Shown here: positions 15,501 to 15,907 of the stretch, one piece after another
How positions within the stretch are numbered: position 1 is the stretch's first letter
Layout of the letters: every line of letters begins with the position of its first letter
Source of the DNA: Alphaproteobacteria bacterium
Lineage (GTDB): Bacteria > Pseudomonadota > Alphaproteobacteria > Zavarziniales > Zavarziniaceae
Length of the DNA stretch: 15,907 nucleotides
Assembly (NCBI GenBank): GCA_021774355.1
Contig: JAJFJE010000082.1
Location: 1 to 15,907, forward strand
Direction of reading: 5' to 3'
Program-made: the position numbers and the translations under genes
Notes under the pieces: model-generated
The model's input: the letters and a program-made list of their open reading frames with translations, nothing else
The model's database searches: none
What the model was told of the DNA's origin: nothing

Positions 15501-15907
15501 ATGATCGACATTATCGGACCATGGAACCGTAGCCGTCATACCAACGTACTGGAGCAGATCTTTCGCCAGCGTCACCGGGTCTTCGTCGAGGACCTGCAGT
15601 GGGACCTGCCTGATGCCCGCGACGGCATCGAGCGGGACAGCTTCGACGGCCCGCGCACCGTCTATCTCGCCCATCGCGATGGCCGGGGGCGGCTGCTCGG
15701 CTCGATGCGCCTGATCCCATCGACCGAACCCCATGTCCTGGGCAATGTGTTCCCCGATCTATGCGGCACCGGGGTGCCGCGGGCACCCGACATTTTCGAA
15801 AGCAGCCGCAGTTGCATCGAGCCCGCCCTGCGCGATGCCGATCGCGACGGACGGATCTTCGGCGCCCTGGTGTGCGGCATGCTGGAATATGCCCTGATCC
15901 GCGAATT
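15501..15907 (+). CDS. LuxI-type acyl-homoserine-lactone synthase, 5' part
   Basis: The first 135 residues of an autoinducer synthase, cut by the window edge; the family is about 200-215 aa. These enzymes make N-acyl-homoserine lactones from S-adenosylmethionine and an acyl-ACP or acyl-CoA. The conserved family residues are present: R24, F28 and W34 in the FRQRHRVFVEDLQW segment, D46 and D49, R70 in LLGSMRLIP, and E100 and R103 in FESSRSCIEP. These align with the R24/F28/W34/D45/D48/R68/E97/R100 set of LuxI proteins, with a small insertion. The usual phenylalanine after the SR pair is serine here. The ATG has AGGGGG 5 bp upstream. No luxR is visible in the window, so the acyl chain and cognate receptor are unknown. 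Confidence 0.93.
   Translation, partial: MIDIIGPWNRSRHTNVLEQIFRQRHRVFVEDLQWDLPDARDGIERDSFDGPRTVYLAHRDGRGRLLGSMRLIPSTEPHVLGNVFPDLCGTGVPRAPDIFESSRSCIEPALRDADRDGRIFGALVCGMLEYALIRE

Overview
The window comes from a GC-rich bacterial chromosome. Gene content points to an alphaproteobacterium, probably in or near the Rhodospirillales: Hsp33, a PduO-type adenosyltransferase beside a twin-helix HIG1 protein, ETF-ubiquinone oxidoreductase, a type-4-like uracil-DNA glycosylase, an IspE operon headed by a TPR lipoprotein, and a LuxI-type synthase. The lineage is inferred from protein style and codon bias, not from a marker gene. Coding density is high and most of the window looks like ordinary chromosome. 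I see no transposase, integrase, CRISPR array, toxin-antitoxin pair or prophage gene.

Left part (1-4.0 kb): the C-terminal end of hslO converges on a GT4 glycosyltransferase. That gene is divergent from an ABHD10-like serine hydrolase, which is followed by a small HIG1-type membrane protein and the cobalamin adenosyltransferase. A four-copy 17-bp tandem repeat lies directly before the adenosyltransferase. Centre left (3.1-6.6 kb): a tightly overlapped minus-strand operon runs TPR lipoprotein, ispE, then a dienelactone-hydrolase-like lipoprotein. The last junction is a GTGA start/stop overlap.

Centre (6.7-11.7 kb): ETF-QO (minus) and a uracil-DNA glycosylase (plus) diverge from a 79-bp spacer that contains a short palindrome. 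Downstream on the plus strand are a soluble lytic transglycosylase and a moaB gene that overlaps its end. Right part (11.8-13.3 kb): a PA0069-type radical SAM protein carries a five-copy in-frame 15-bp minisatellite near its N-terminus, and it converges on a small two-helix membrane protein.

Right end (13.3-15.9 kb): a gene-free stretch of about 410 bp with two hairpins precedes tRNA-Thr(GGT). It is followed by a PhyH-family Fe(II)/2-oxoglutarate oxygenase, a 22-bp near-perfect palindrome, a small XRE-type regulator, and an AT-rich 130-bp promoter region. The 5' two-thirds of a LuxI-type acyl-homoserine-lactone synthase then runs off the edge. This quorum-sensing end is the most interesting part: the gene directly upstream of luxI is an XRE regulator, and no LuxR is visible. 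I did not find a convincing wholly undescribed system.
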